A DNA stretch of 64,000 bases from Fomitopsis serialis (Eukaryota > Basidiomycota > Agaricomycetes > Polyporales > Fomitopsidaceae). The stretch spans positions 62,001-126,000 of the forward strand of contig NW_025955011.1 of the NCBI RefSeq assembly GCF_022376445.1, given 5' to 3'. The notes under the pieces were generated by a model. That model was given only the letters and a program-made list of their open reading frames with translations. It made no database searches and was not told the DNA's origin. Positions 23,861 through 33,903 of the stretch are shown here, piece after piece (within the stretch, counting starts at the first letter, position 1; each line of letters starts with the position of its first letter). The position numbers were made by a program, and so were the translations under genes.

Positions 23861-24510
23861 CCGAGGTCGTGACGACCCCGCACAAGAGCGGGTTCGTCAC
23901 CTCGTGCTCTATGCCCGCCGCCACGTCACCGCCTTCATTGTCAACCATACCTCCACCATCGCGCCACCCCGCCCTCTATGCCTTGCGGACGCACCGAACA
24001 CAGGCCGAGCAGAACCTCACACACAAGACGACCCCGCATCACAGCGGGCGTCCATTCGCATCGTACGTCCCTAGCCCGTCACGCGTCTCGCACGCATCAC
24101 AAGTATGTCGCGGTCTTGGCATAAACGACGGGTGACCCGCAGAAGAGTGGGACCGTCTGTCCGTTTGCCACCGCCTTCCCAGTCCGCCCCCGCTGTCCCA
24201 GCGTCCCAGGCATCCCGGCGCGACAACGGGACATCTGGTCGCAGACTCGGGCCCTCCCCGCCATGCCTCAGCCCTCCTACCTCGCCGCCCCGCGCTCTGC
24301 AGCTCTCGGACGCGCCAAACTCATGCCGAGCACGCAGCACGTACCCATGACGACCCCGCGGAAGAGCGGGGTTGTTTATTCATGGCCGCCGCCTTCCCAG
24401 TCCTCCCCTGCCGTCCTACCATTTCGGACGCGTGCGATGCGTGCCGAGGACCTACCGCGCATGCCAGGCGACCCCGCACCACAACAGGTCATCTAGTCGC
24501 GAGCTTGGGC
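23860..24510. repeat. Degenerate tandem repeat, GACCCCGC-type units
   Basis: A block of the form GACCCCGC-x5-AGCGGG recurs at about 23,873, 24,026, 24,128 (weaker, TGACCCGCAGAAGAGTGGG), 24,350 and 24,470. Each is followed by Cys/Pro-coding CT-rich sequence that repeats imperfectly (for example CCGCCTTCCCAGTCC). Spacing is roughly 100-220 bp, so units are unequal and decayed. It is non-coding as far as can be seen. Confidence 0.55.
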
Positions 24511-24594
24511 CCTCCGCGCCACGCCACCGCCTTCTCGCCCTGCCACAGCCCTCCTACATCGCCGCGCCGCCCTCTACTCATATGGCGTTGAACG

Positions 24595-24690
24595 TGTGGA
24601 TGAGCAAGCAGACGGCGGGAAAGCGGGCAGGCGAGTGGGCGGGCGAGCGGGTGGGTGAGCGGGCAGGCGAGCGAATGAGCGGACAAGGAT
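24595..24690. repeat. GCGGGCGAG-type short tandem repeat
   Basis: About ten imperfect units of GGGCAGGCGAGC / GGGTGGGTGAGC. The complementary pyrimidine form (CCCGCC-ATCTCGC) recurs near 47,760-48,100 and 48,705-48,850, so the motif class is dispersed. Confidence 0.6.
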
Positions 24691-25018
24691 GGCTCACGAA
24701 TGGAAGGTGGGCACGGAACATATGGAACAATCATGGGTGACCGCGACGGTGAGCAGGGCTGGGCGCGCGCAACGCACGCCAACCGCGGGTCCGCGATCAC
24801 CTACACGATTACCCACGGATCCGCGGCCAGTGGGCATCAGTTCGCCGAACCTTGACATGATAGCCCGACGCCCAGCAAGTGGGGTGTCGTCGGAAACGGC
24901 AAGCACAGTGGCGAAGGGAGGGTGGGTATGTGGGTGGACAAACAGGTAAGAGCACGCTGAGTACCAGCTGGTAGTTTACAATGTATTGTATGCACTACTA
25001 GCACTACGTTCTATTATT

Positions 25019-25180
25019 GCTCTGAGCAGCAGTCTGACAACCATCTGAAATGGTCTGAGAGATGGTCTGAAGGCCGTCTGAGTCAGAGTCAATCTCCCGT
25101 TTTCAGACCCCAAGTCTGAAAGGTCTGAGGAGTCTGAAATGTCTGACGTCAGTACTCTCAGACGGCTTCAGACGAACCCG
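25019..25180. repeat. Cluster of TCTGA / TCAGA motifs
   Basis: In about 160 bp the pentamer TCTGA or its complement TCAGA appears more than a dozen times, often as GTCTGA, in both orientations. It could be a simple-sequence remnant or an array of protein-binding sites. No gene covers it. Confidence 0.55.
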
Positions 25181-25199
25181 CAGTTTTGCTGATGTCACT

Positions 25200-25830
25200 C
25201 TTCTGCGTCCATAGTCATTGGGACGGCCGACGGGTCAGTGTAGCATAGTAATGTATACAGTGCGAGCTGTTATTACTGAGCCATCCGATCCCCATTGGGT
25301 ACCCGACATCGGCTGGTATAAGACCGCAACGGCTTTTACACCTGCCCTATAAGCATAGTGCAACCGACCTCGGATGCATCTATGGCCATCGGTTGGCCGG
25401 CGTCGGATGGGTGCACCTTGCGGCCTTTCCTGTTAAGACGTTCGAAGGCCGGCGACCCGACGTCGGGTGCCCCTAACACCATAGGAATGGCCGATGTCGG
25501 TGGGCCCCATACTCATCGGGCAGTCGAGGTTGGCCGGCCTCCCGCTCCGCCTCTTGAACCTCAGGGCGAATTCATTGGGTACCCAATATTGGATATCTCC
25601 ATGAGCATCGGGAGGCCGCGGTCGGGCTGCACGATATGCATCGGACGCGCCGACGTCGGGCAGCCACACCATCCGCCTTTCCAATGTCGGCTGTCCCCTC
25701 CTGCGTCGGATGGGTCGGCTGGCAGGGGGTCCCTCGGTTGGGTAATGTCGGCGGTCTGCATGACCATAGGCCAGCCGAGACCGCAGGCGTAAGCCTGCGG
25801 CCTGGCTGCTGGGCACGGTGCGGCCTCCCA
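25200..25830. repeat. Degenerate repeat with GGCCGACGTCGG-like palindromes
   Basis: Roughly 60-70 bp units combine a palindromic CCGACGTCGG / CCGACCTCGG block, a CATCGG block and CATTGGGTACCC or CCATAGG. They are seen near 25,225, 25,290, 25,362, 25,450, 25,490, 25,575, 25,650 and 25,740. Units are heavily diverged. No transposase or terminal inverted repeat was found. Confidence 0.5.
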
Positions 25831-26250
25831 TTGAGGACGCGCGATCTGATCGGCCTTTTCGGAAATGGCCGCGCGGATCCGGATTTGCCTGGAGAAATCG
25901 CAACCGCCTCCGAAGCTCACATAGACTGCGATGAGTGAGGCATAAAACGAACGAATATGTCATTGATAACAGCCCTGGGCTCACGCAGGGGCGCTCCGCT
26001 GCTCCCGCGAGCCTCCGTCCGTACCTGCTGACTCCGAAGCGCCCGCCCGACGCGTACTCCCTCCCGTCTGCCTTTCGATTTAGCGTTCTCATTGGCCAGC
26101 TCCTTGCGCAACACGCCGTCCGTTAGTCGTTGGTGAGTCACTTCCCATCAGATTAGATTGCCGCACTGGCAGAGTGGTCGCTTAACGCGCCTTACATATA
26201 CTCGCCCGTCCTCCGCACCTCCATCTCTTCCCCCACCCTTGAAGCCATCA

Positions 26251-27149
26251 TGTCTTCCCCGCCCTCACGTTTCAATTGCTCCGACTCCCCAGCTGGCTTG
26301 AGTGAGCCCGGTCGCGGCACTGCGCGCGGTCCAGCGGCTTTCCTCGCGGCCCCGACGGCCTTTGCTGCGCTTCCCCTGCCTTCAGATCCCGTCGCGGGGG
26401 ATGGTTTTGCGGCCACCGCCTTTGGTGCGCCCTTCCGTTCCACGCCCTGCCACTAACTACTGACCTACCTTGCGTGACGCGTATCAGGCAGCAACGCTGG
26501 TTCAGCAATTGCTGCGGAGCCTGGTTTGCCGGCGCGCGACGCGCCTGAGCAAGGTGAGCGTCCGGGCCCTGCTTCCCAACTCCCATCTCACCCATGTCCA
26601 AGGTCCTGCGACTGGGCCTGTTGCAGCGAGCCCGATGGGCCTCGCAGGCGGCGCTCCTCGCGAGATCTGGGATGCGTCGCCTCCTCCGGTTCCCCCGCCC
26701 CTGTACGGGGCACAAGACTTCCACCAGCAGTGGACCTGGCCGGCATACCTGCGTCCGGACTACAACCGACCCTGGACCCGTGCCACGGTGTCGTTACGTG
26801 ACCTCCTCCGCACCATGATAGAGCTGGTCCGCGACATGCAGCCGCACTACCACGGCGACTCGCGCGGGGTGCCCGACCCGACGAACTCAATGTGAGTGCC
26901 CGGTCTCATGGCTACACCCGCGTACTCATTTTGCGCAGACGAAGGCATGCAACAGATGCAATCCGCGTGGGCCCCATGGTCCACGTGTACAAAATTCTCT
27001 GGCGGGAGAGGGGCCCTCCGCTCATGTGGTCGATGGTCGTCGTGGCGGCGCACCCGGAGCAGGAGGTGGTGCTTTATCGAATCGTGCACCACCTATGGTC
27101 AACAAGCGGCATGACGCACGCACCGGGAGCGTACGCGCCACCAGCGTGA
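26251..27149 (+). CDS. Unknown Pro-rich protein, tandem paralogue A
   Basis: Unrecognised family. The likely start is ATG 26251 (MSSPPSRFNCSDSPAGLSE) in an Ala/Pro-rich N-terminus. The exact N-terminal splicing near 26,455-26,590 is unclear. The well-defined part reads SPPPVPPPLYGAQDF, then YNRPWTRATVSLRDLLRTM, then a helix ending ELVRDMQPHY. A phase-2 intron starts GTGAGT at 26,893 and ends GCGCAG at 26,938. The last exon reads RRHATDAIRVGPMVHVYKIL, LWRERGPPLMWSMVVVAA and ends YAPPA at 27149. Paralogue B directly downstream shares YNRP, the L-x2-L helix, DMQP, the same phase-2 intron, and the pattern G-V-x-K-x-LW-x-R-x-W. No catalytic motif, signal peptide or certain membrane helix was found. 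Confidence 0.55.
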
Positions 27150-27643
27150 ATATGCGACGTTCTGTACGTATTGTATTCAATATCGAATGTACATAGTGTG
27201 GCAAATGCGTCAAAAACGCGCCTGTTCCGGACTTCAAGGCCACCGACTCAGAGGCCGGCATAGTGCGTACGACGTTGGAAATGCACGCAAACGAAATGCT
27301 GCCCAACTTACCGGCTGTCAACTAAAAGGCATAAGATTCCGCCTTATGCCGTTCTATCTCGGCGGCGTGCCGAATGCAGTCTCCGCCGAGGTGCAGGCAG
27401 AGGCCTCGTGCGGCTTCCGCGCCAGCCCGGTCTTCGAAAATCAGCGCGGAAGGCCGTGCAGGCGCCGGGAGGCCGCGGGCGCTAGCAATCGAAGACCGTG
27501 ATCCTCGAGCGCTCGCCGAGATGATCAGATCACAGGCCGTCTGAACGGCATGTGACTGTTCTGATGGTGGCTGCGCGGTTTGCCCATCACTTAAGCCTCC
27601 AGTCCATCAACCGGACTTCAACGTCTCTCCCCCACCCCGCACT
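27150..27643. other. Spacer between the tandem paralogues
   Basis: About 0.5 kb between genes A and B. It should hold the 3' end of A and the promoter of B. A pyrimidine-rich stretch precedes both start codons (TCTTCCCCCACCC before A, TCTCTCCCCCACCCC before B), consistent with a duplicated promoter/leader. Confidence 0.5.
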
Positions 27644-28552
27644 CATGCCCGCTTCGTCGCGCCCATCCCCTCGCCGTCTTCCCGCCGTTCCTGTCGGCCC
27701 TCGCGCCCCCGCCTCCTTCAGGCCGTCCGCCTCGGCCGTTCCCGCCACCTCCGCGACGCCCTCGCCCTCTGACGCGCCCCGCGCAATCCGTCCTGGCCCA
27801 CGCGCCACGGCCTTCCATGCGACACCCCCCGCGCCCGTCCCTCCCGCAGCTGCGTGCACGGTCGACTCAAACCCGGCGGGGGCGGGTGTGCGTGGCCCTC
27901 GCCCCAAGCCCTGGCAGTCCAGCGGCGCGATGACCCCTCCGGCCGAGGCCTCCGCGGCCAGCACGGTCTTCTGTCCGGCCTTCACGGTCAGTCCGGCCTC
28001 TCTCGCACCTCCGGCCGTCGCCCGCGCCCTCCCTCCACCACCCCCTCCGTCGGTGCCGAGGCGACGCAGACCGGCGTGGATGACGCCTGCGTTGACGACC
28101 CTCCACCACCGCCGTACTCCGCCGCCTCCATCCCCGTTGTCGACCTGCCACAGCCCGTCTACAATAGACCAAGTGGCGCCATCGCAACGCCGTCGCGCTC
28201 CATCGGGCTGGAGGGTCTGTTTGAGCGGATTGACTGGATCATTGAGGACATGCAGCCGTGGTTCCCCGGACACGCCCAGCGCAGGGAGCTGCCCGCGAGC
28301 GAATGGTGAGTTTGTACTTTTGCGGCCTGTTCTTCTACTCACTTGTGGAAGGGCGAGCCCGGAGACGCTTATCAGGTCGGATGGAGTGGTTTTGACGGTG
28401 ACGAAGCTCCTGTGGTCGCGATCGACGGGCCAGGTATTCTCCTGGCTCATGCAGGCGTGTCCGCGACGCCTGCGCAGGCAGAGGTCGTCCGAAGGTACGT
28501 GACGGACCTTTGTGAGCAGCACAGGCGTCGCTACCAGGTTGCCGCGGCGTAG
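27644..28552 (+). CDS. Unknown Pro-rich protein, tandem paralogue B
   Basis: Likely start ATG 27644 (MPASSRPSPRRLPAVPVGP), with a long Ala/Pro-rich N-terminus. The frame must change once between about 27,960 and 28,060, through an intron or an indel. After that it reads DPPPPPYSAASIPVVDLPQP, YNRPSGAIATPSRS, then the helix GLEGLFERIDWIIEDMQPWF, then RELPASEW. A phase-2 intron (GTGAGT at 28,307 to GGAAG near 28,351) leads to SPETLIRSDGVVLTVTKLL, LWSRSTGQVFSWLMQAC. The ending is either a short intron near 28,495 leading to the stop at 28552, or a stop at 28502. Similarity to gene A is in the helix, intron phase and last exon. Function is unknown. Confidence 0.5.
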
Positions 28553-28823
28553 ACGTAGTGTAGTGTTTCAGCGCGCGGGCATTAATGTATTTGAACTTTT
28601 GCGCTTGGGAGTCCGTCTGGAAATCGATTGTGGTCTTTGTACGGTCTAACTGAAAGCGCATAAGGCCGTATTCATAACGACCCGTCGCGCCCTTGCGTCC
28701 TTCACCCGACGGTCGGCCGTCCAATGGTCTCGCCTCACTGGGTTCGGCGAGGGAGCAGCGCCACGTCACAATTTTGTTTGAATCACACGGTTGGCTTTGC
28801 CATCGCTGCTCTGCTCATCCCAC

Positions 28824-30876
28824 GATGTCGCGACGTATCATACAGGCCGGAGTGAAGCCGCGGGCAAAGGTGATGCGCACGCGCGTTACCGAAACGTCGA
28901 CGAGGAAACATATTCACTGGTGCCCGCAAGGTTTACAGGCAGAACGCAAATCGATGCACCCATCGCCGGGCCATCTGCCTCTGGGCCGTCCACGACCGGT
29001 CTGTCCTCGCAGCCACTTCCATCGGAACCAGCAGTCGACGACATTCCGAACTTCGACTTTGGGGACCCTGCAAACGCGCACCTACTTCCTGGGCATGCCC
29101 GAAAACGAGCGAAGACCAGGTTGGCCGGCTCGGTGCGTGTTATAGCTGGTCGTCCTTTCGCCGTGCTAATTTCTCGCAGACGCAGGCGGACTTTATGAGG
29201 GAATGGCTCCCGCATCGCGAGGACTTCCTTGAACGGCTTATTGATCTGGAAGCTCCACGCGAGAGGCGGCGGTGCGCCGAGTGCAACGCAGAATGGAGTC
29301 CTTGGAGATGCATTGACTGCATGGGCCAGCCGAGCTTTTGTACAGGGTGCTGCGTCACTGAGCATAAGCGAGACTTCCTGCATCGGGTGGAGCGTTGGAT
29401 TTCCGAAGACGGTCCGTTGCCAGCTGACCCCGAAGTCCAGGAGCCTGACGAGGCGTCCGAGTGGGAGGATGTGGAAAGCGATCTCTTTCCCGCAGAGCCC
29501 TCGAGGCAGCAAGGGCCTGTGCTTGGAGAGTGCGGTATGTACTTATAACGGGGTCGGAAATGATTCTGACTCCAATCAAGGATTTTTTCAGACAAGCTCA
29601 TTGTACAATGTTGGCGCCCGCCTCTTTCTCGGACATGGAGGCGCACCGTGCCCGCTTTTCTCCCTGATTAGCGGGGAAGGGTTGTGTCACAAAATTACCG
29701 TAGTCGATGTTACAGGGGTCCACCATGTTCGAGTCACGTTCTGCCAGTGCTCGAAGCCCGACAGCAAACCGCGGCAGCTTCTCGCGCTCGGACTCTATCC
29801 GGCCTCCGTGCTTGCCCCCCGCACCGCCTTCACCTTCCGAGTACTTGACGACTTCTTGTTGGCCAACAAGATTTCTGGCATTGCGGCTCAAAGCTACTTC
29901 GAGCGACTGCGACGGCTTACCAGCAACGCCTTTCCGGCCCGTGTTCCTGTACGTTCCGCTGAACCTCCCATGTCATTTGTCTCACTTGCACCAGGATCGA
30001 TACAGAGAGCTCTTGCGGACCAGTCGGCAGTGGCGGAATCTCAAATATCGCAAATGGCATGGATATGGCCACGGACGGGGCCCCGTAGGTCCCGGGGATC
30101 TTGCATTGGGATGTGTTGCGTGTCCGCGACCCGGTGTCAATCTGAAGGACGGCTGGGACCGGGAAGCCAACCAGTGAGTACGTCGCGTATTAAAAATCAC
30201 CGTACTCACCATTGGAAGGTGGAAATACACACAGTCATTCGTTATGGACGGTAATTTCAGCGCTGAGCATTTAAAAATGCGAAGCCCAAAAGAGGATGTG
30301 TCCCTTGCCGACGGTCATGGATTTATGGTAACGGAAGAGCCCTACAAATGCCACCTCAAAGAGGCCGTAGAGGTTCGAGAGGTGCGCATTCCATCGTTTG
30401 GAACACGCGCGCACTGACTTTGCGGAGAAATCGAGCTGTCATGCGCACCGGGCCGTCAACCAGGCTAATGCCGATCGCCACGACATGGAGGCCACCGGTA
30501 TCGGAGCAGTAGCATGCGCGAGGCATGGCTGTTTTGTTCCCCATGCAGTGGTCGATTTTCAAAAAGGCGAGCGGTGTGTGCCGCCCACCAGCGTACTCTT
30601 TCGCTTCTGACACGCCTTCGCTACCCAGGCAAATGAACATGGACTATGCACTCTCCCAGGCCTTTCAGTTCTACGCCGGCCTGCAGACCTTCATTCTGAT
30701 GTATGACATCGCCTGTCAGTATAGCAAAAATGCTGTTCCTCGGTTTACGAAGGCTTCGAAGCATTTGACGTGGCCGCTAATGGTGTTGATATTTTGGGGA
30801 ATCGGCCTCTTCCACATCCACGGCCATCAGCGAGACTGCCTGCCCAAGTTTTCACCGGACTTTATTCCTGGGGCAG
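28824..30876 (+). mobile_element. KDZ transposase with CxC2 cysteine cluster, 3' end lost to an insertion
   Basis: KDZ (Kyakuja-Dileera-Zisupton) elements are fungal DNA transposons. The start MSRRIIQAGVKPRAK at 28824 is typical. FDFGDPANAHLLPGH follows, then after an intron (about 29,133-29,180) the CxC2 cluster: CAECNAEW, RCIDC, FCTGCC and HRVERW. The next exon reads YNVGARLFLGHGGAPCP and VVDVTGVHHVRVTFCQCS, then LGLYPASVLAPRTAFTF. After 30,174 come FVMDGNFSAEHLKMR and LADGHGFMV, then AVNQANADRHDMEATGIGA, NMDYALSQA and MYDIACQYSK. Reading stops at FSPDFIPGAG, exactly where an LTR begins at 30,877. About a third of a usual KDZ protein is missing. One frameshift near 28,917 (RKHIH to LVPARF) and another near 30,390 also break it, so it is inactive as it stands. 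Confidence 0.88.
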
Positions 30877-31101
30877 TGTAACGTACTCAAATCACGCCCG
30901 CAGATGCAGTGTATCCAATCTCTATTCAGGAGAGTATCGTATACGCATAGGGCATCTTTAGGCAGTAATAGTGAGGTAGTTGAGGCTAAGGTAAGTGCGC
31001 TGGCGCGCCATACGAGACGAGAGAGCAAACATAGCCAAACATACATGATAAGATATACTATAACGGGTAGGTCTTGATGACCCCCGAATAGACCCGTTAC
31101 A
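30877..31101 (-). repeat. LTR (3' LTR of the minus-strand element)
   Basis: 225 bp, TGTAAC...GTTACA. It ends directly against the purine tract CTCTCCCCCACTGG (plus strand). It interrupts the KDZ transposase reading frame. Confidence 0.9.
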
Positions 31102-31511
31102 CTCTCCCCCACTGGACTCGTCTCACGAGTCCCAGCGAAAGACAATGAAGAGAACATACCATGCATATCTTCTTGTAAGAGATTACTCACCTCAGGTACA
31201 GGTAAGATAAACTGTGGGCCGGGTCTCGGAACACAGCAATCTATGTAGTGCCCACAGGGTCTCCGTGAGCTGACTACATCCTGAAAGTACCCGAGATAGA
31301 GCAATCAATGTAGTGAACATCCCATATGGATGTACACAGCATGATCTCGTGGGCATTGAGTATGTTCAACCATCTGTGGTACAACATACTGCAACAGGTA
31401 TGAAAGAAACATAAAAGAAAAGAAAACATATCATCGCGCCAGCGTACTACTCGCCTGCACCTGAACATACAATGTGTTCAGGCATACAGGAGAGCCTCAA
31501 AAAGCGGACTA

Positions 31512-33017
31512 CTACTCTGAGTAGTAGTCACCACCATCATCATCATCATAGTCACCATCCTCGTCATCATAGTCATCATAGTCTTCGGCAGAATATGCAG
31601 AAGCACCAGATGCAGACGAGGCCATAGGTGAGCTATGGTCATACGAGTCTGACTCATAATAGTCATCAGAGACTACTACTGAGTCGACCTCGTCATCACC
31701 TGGACCACCATCATGTTCCGAAGCCTGAGAGTGCTCGGACTCAACATCATCGTGGTCAGATGGTATGTCAGGGGTGGAATCGTAAGACTCATCACCATCT
31801 GATTGACTCCGAGTCGAAGTCGGGACAAATCCACCACCCATGCCATAGAATACTGACCTACCAGCAGTAACATCGACTGCTGGTTGGTAAGTAGCTACGA
31901 AGGGCACTGATTGATCCCAGAGCTGAGCATAGACCCATTCACGGAGTGGTCGTAGCAACCGAGGCTCGGACCACGATAGTTCGTAGTCTATCGGCCGCAC
32001 TTCCACAGCCCGTTGGAAGTGATCGCGGGCTCTCTGAGCCGCTCGGGTGTACGACTCCGGTCGCGGAGACATGTCATTGAGGACATCTCCCCAGTCGAGG
32101 CCGCTGACCTTGAGTTCAGCCCATGCCTTCCAGTCCCCAGCTTGCTCGGCCTTCGCAGCCTGAGCCAGCTTGAGTTCGAACCGGTCGGTCACAAAACTGA
32201 AACACTCGGCTCGCAGGTGCTCAGCAGTCGGCCACCGAGTATCATCAATATACTCGGAGCGCGCGCCCGCTGTTGGAATGGTACCAATCATGTCGAAGAT
32301 ACCACGCGACATGCTCGGCTTCGAGAATGTCGTCGCAGGTACATGGGTCTGTACATCAAGCCTCGCGCTCGATGTCCAGACCACATGTGTCTCGTCTACT
32401 CGTTCCGACCCCAGTACATCGCGACTCGATGTACTGGTATTCGTCCGAGTCAAGCGGTCACGATTTGCCGTGCCGCTCCCTTCCCCCCTTTGGACTGAAC
32501 CTCCCCGGTAATCGGTGAAGGCGACAGTCTTGTCGCGTACACGCGAGGTTGAATCCTCGTGGATACGGCGATAGCCTGGTCGCGCGGAAGGTTGTTCACG
32601 TTCCGTCAGCGGACGTGAGCGTTCTGTCGACGTCGCCGGCCTTGCTGTCGAGTGCGACGAGGTCGGTATGCCCGTCGTGGACATATTGTTCCTCCTCGGA
32701 CGCGATGTCTGGTCCGTGTGCGTACGGGAAGACGTGGCCACCATGTCTGACGGACGTGGTGACTCAGTCTGTGCTGTACTTGTACTTGTACTCGCCCACT
32801 TGCTAGCTGACGAGTATCGGGCGATGAGCGCCAGGCGGTTTGATTCCAGCTCGGCCATCGAGTACGATGAGGTCAGTACGTCCGGCGACTCGGGCGTACT
32901 GTGCCTCGTCGATTGCTCGGCGACCCGCTTGGCGGTCTTGGCGGTCGAGGTCGTGCGCGCGCGCGAGGTCGGTTCCTCGTGCGTGCGGCGGGTATCCGAC
33001 AAGTAGGGGCTCGACAT
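31512..33017 (-). CDS. Element-encoded protein with acidic Tyr/Asp/Ser tail (3'-terminal ORF)
   Basis: 501 residues, unknown family. The first 220 or so residues are Ser/Thr/Arg-rich and low complexity (SRARTTSTAKTAKRVAEQST). A more structured part follows: FDMIGTIPTAGARSEYIDD, RFELKLAQAAKAEQAGDW, KAWAELKVSGLDW, MSPRPESYTRAAQRARDHFQ and RLLRPLREWVYAQLWD. The tail is very acidic, with repeated SVVVSDDYYESDS and poly-Asp/Tyr coded by a CAT/CAC-rich tract (31,540-31,660). A diverged homologue of the structured part and tail occurs at 63438-64000, in the same position next to its own LTR. Persistence of the frame in two diverged copies argues that the protein is used by the element. It is not a known Gag, Pol or Env domain to me. 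Confidence 0.7.
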   Translation of the reverse strand: MSSPYLSDTRRTHEEPTSRARTTSTAKTAKRVAEQSTRHSTPESPDVLTSSYSMAELESNRLALIARYSSASKWASTSTSTAQTESPRPSDMVATSSRTHTDQTSRPRRNNMSTTGIPTSSHSTARPATSTERSRPLTEREQPSARPGYRRIHEDSTSRVRDKTVAFTDYRGGSVQRGEGSGTANRDRLTRTNTSTSSRDVLGSERVDETHVVWTSSARLDVQTHVPATTFSKPSMSRGIFDMIGTIPTAGARSEYIDDTRWPTAEHLRAECFSFVTDRFELKLAQAAKAEQAGDWKAWAELKVSGLDWGDVLNDMSPRPESYTRAAQRARDHFQRAVEVRPIDYELSWSEPRLLRPLREWVYAQLWDQSVPFVATYQPAVDVTAGRSVFYGMGGGFVPTSTRSQSDGDESYDSTPDIPSDHDDVESEHSQASEHDGGPGDDEVDSVVVSDDYYESDSYDHSSPMASSASGASAYSAEDYDDYDDEDGDYDDDDGGDYYSE

Positions 33018-33903
33018 GGGTGCGTCGAGGTGGACGTGCGTCCGCGCAGGTCTTGGCCATCGCGTTGACTCGTACTTGATGTCGGTCGGGCCGTGGATCG
33101 CGAAGAAGTCAGTACACCTGGCTCAGGTGTACTGCCCTTCTCGTCTTCATTGGCCTTGTCAAGCTTCTCGTTCGTCGCGAAGCTGACCGACTTGCTGGTC
33201 TGAGTGTCGGACGACCTGCCCGGCTTCCTAGTCTTCGACGAGGCTGACTGACGTGAGGATGACAGTACATCCGACAGAGTGGGTGTACTGCCTTCCTTCA
33301 CGCCGTCGTGCTCGCGCGGGGCGGTCTTGTCGCGAACCTCGCGTGTTGTCGAGGCTAATGTGTGCCGTGGTGTCGACGAGCTCGCTGTGCTCGGCGACGG
33401 CATCTTGACGGGGGATGTACCGCGCACGTCCGAGGTCGACTCTTTGTGCGCACGGATCGGAGCTTGATCACGTAGTGCGGGGGCCTGTACCGCTCGTACG
33501 AGCTCGAGTGATACGGCTTGTCTTGCGCACGAGTTACAGTACTCGAGGATGGGGCTGCCGACGAAGTCAGTACATCCTTCGAGTTGGATGTACTGTCCTT
33601 CGCTGAGCACTCGTCCATCGTAGTCGGATCCTTGATGCCGGACGACACAGCCAGTGTCGACTCGGGAGACTTACATTCCGTTGACATGGAGGCAGTCAAC
33701 ATGCTTCTGAACGCGTCGACTGCAGCCTTGTCACCGGTGTTGATCTCGCCGGATACGTTGAGCAACGAGCTCTCCGTATGCGGTGATGTCTTGAAGACAG
33801 TGTAGGCGAGTCTGCCTCTCGCGGTGTCGAACCAGTGGCAGACGTCAATGCGGATGAGTCGATCGACGTGCTCAGAGGTACGTCGATGGCGACAACATCG
33901 CAA
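32873..33903 (-). CDS. Overlapping Ser/Thr-rich frames linking the two large element ORFs
   Basis: Two open frames (32873-33610 and 33355-33903) overlap the 3' end of the 1404-residue ORF and the start of the terminal ORF. They carry the same repeat phrases as the large ORF: CSAKDSTSNSKDVLTSS here, CSTKGSTSNLKDVLTPS inside the large ORF. This suggests that one long repeat protein has been broken by frameshifts between 33,000 and 33,900, or that frameshifting or splicing joins the ORFs. Exact borders cannot be fixed. Confidence 0.4.

Noticed and set aside
26160..26200. A-box-like GGCAGAGTGGTC resembling the 5' part of a Leu/Ser tRNA or SINE
   Set aside because: No B box within 40-120 bp and no acceptor stem pairing.
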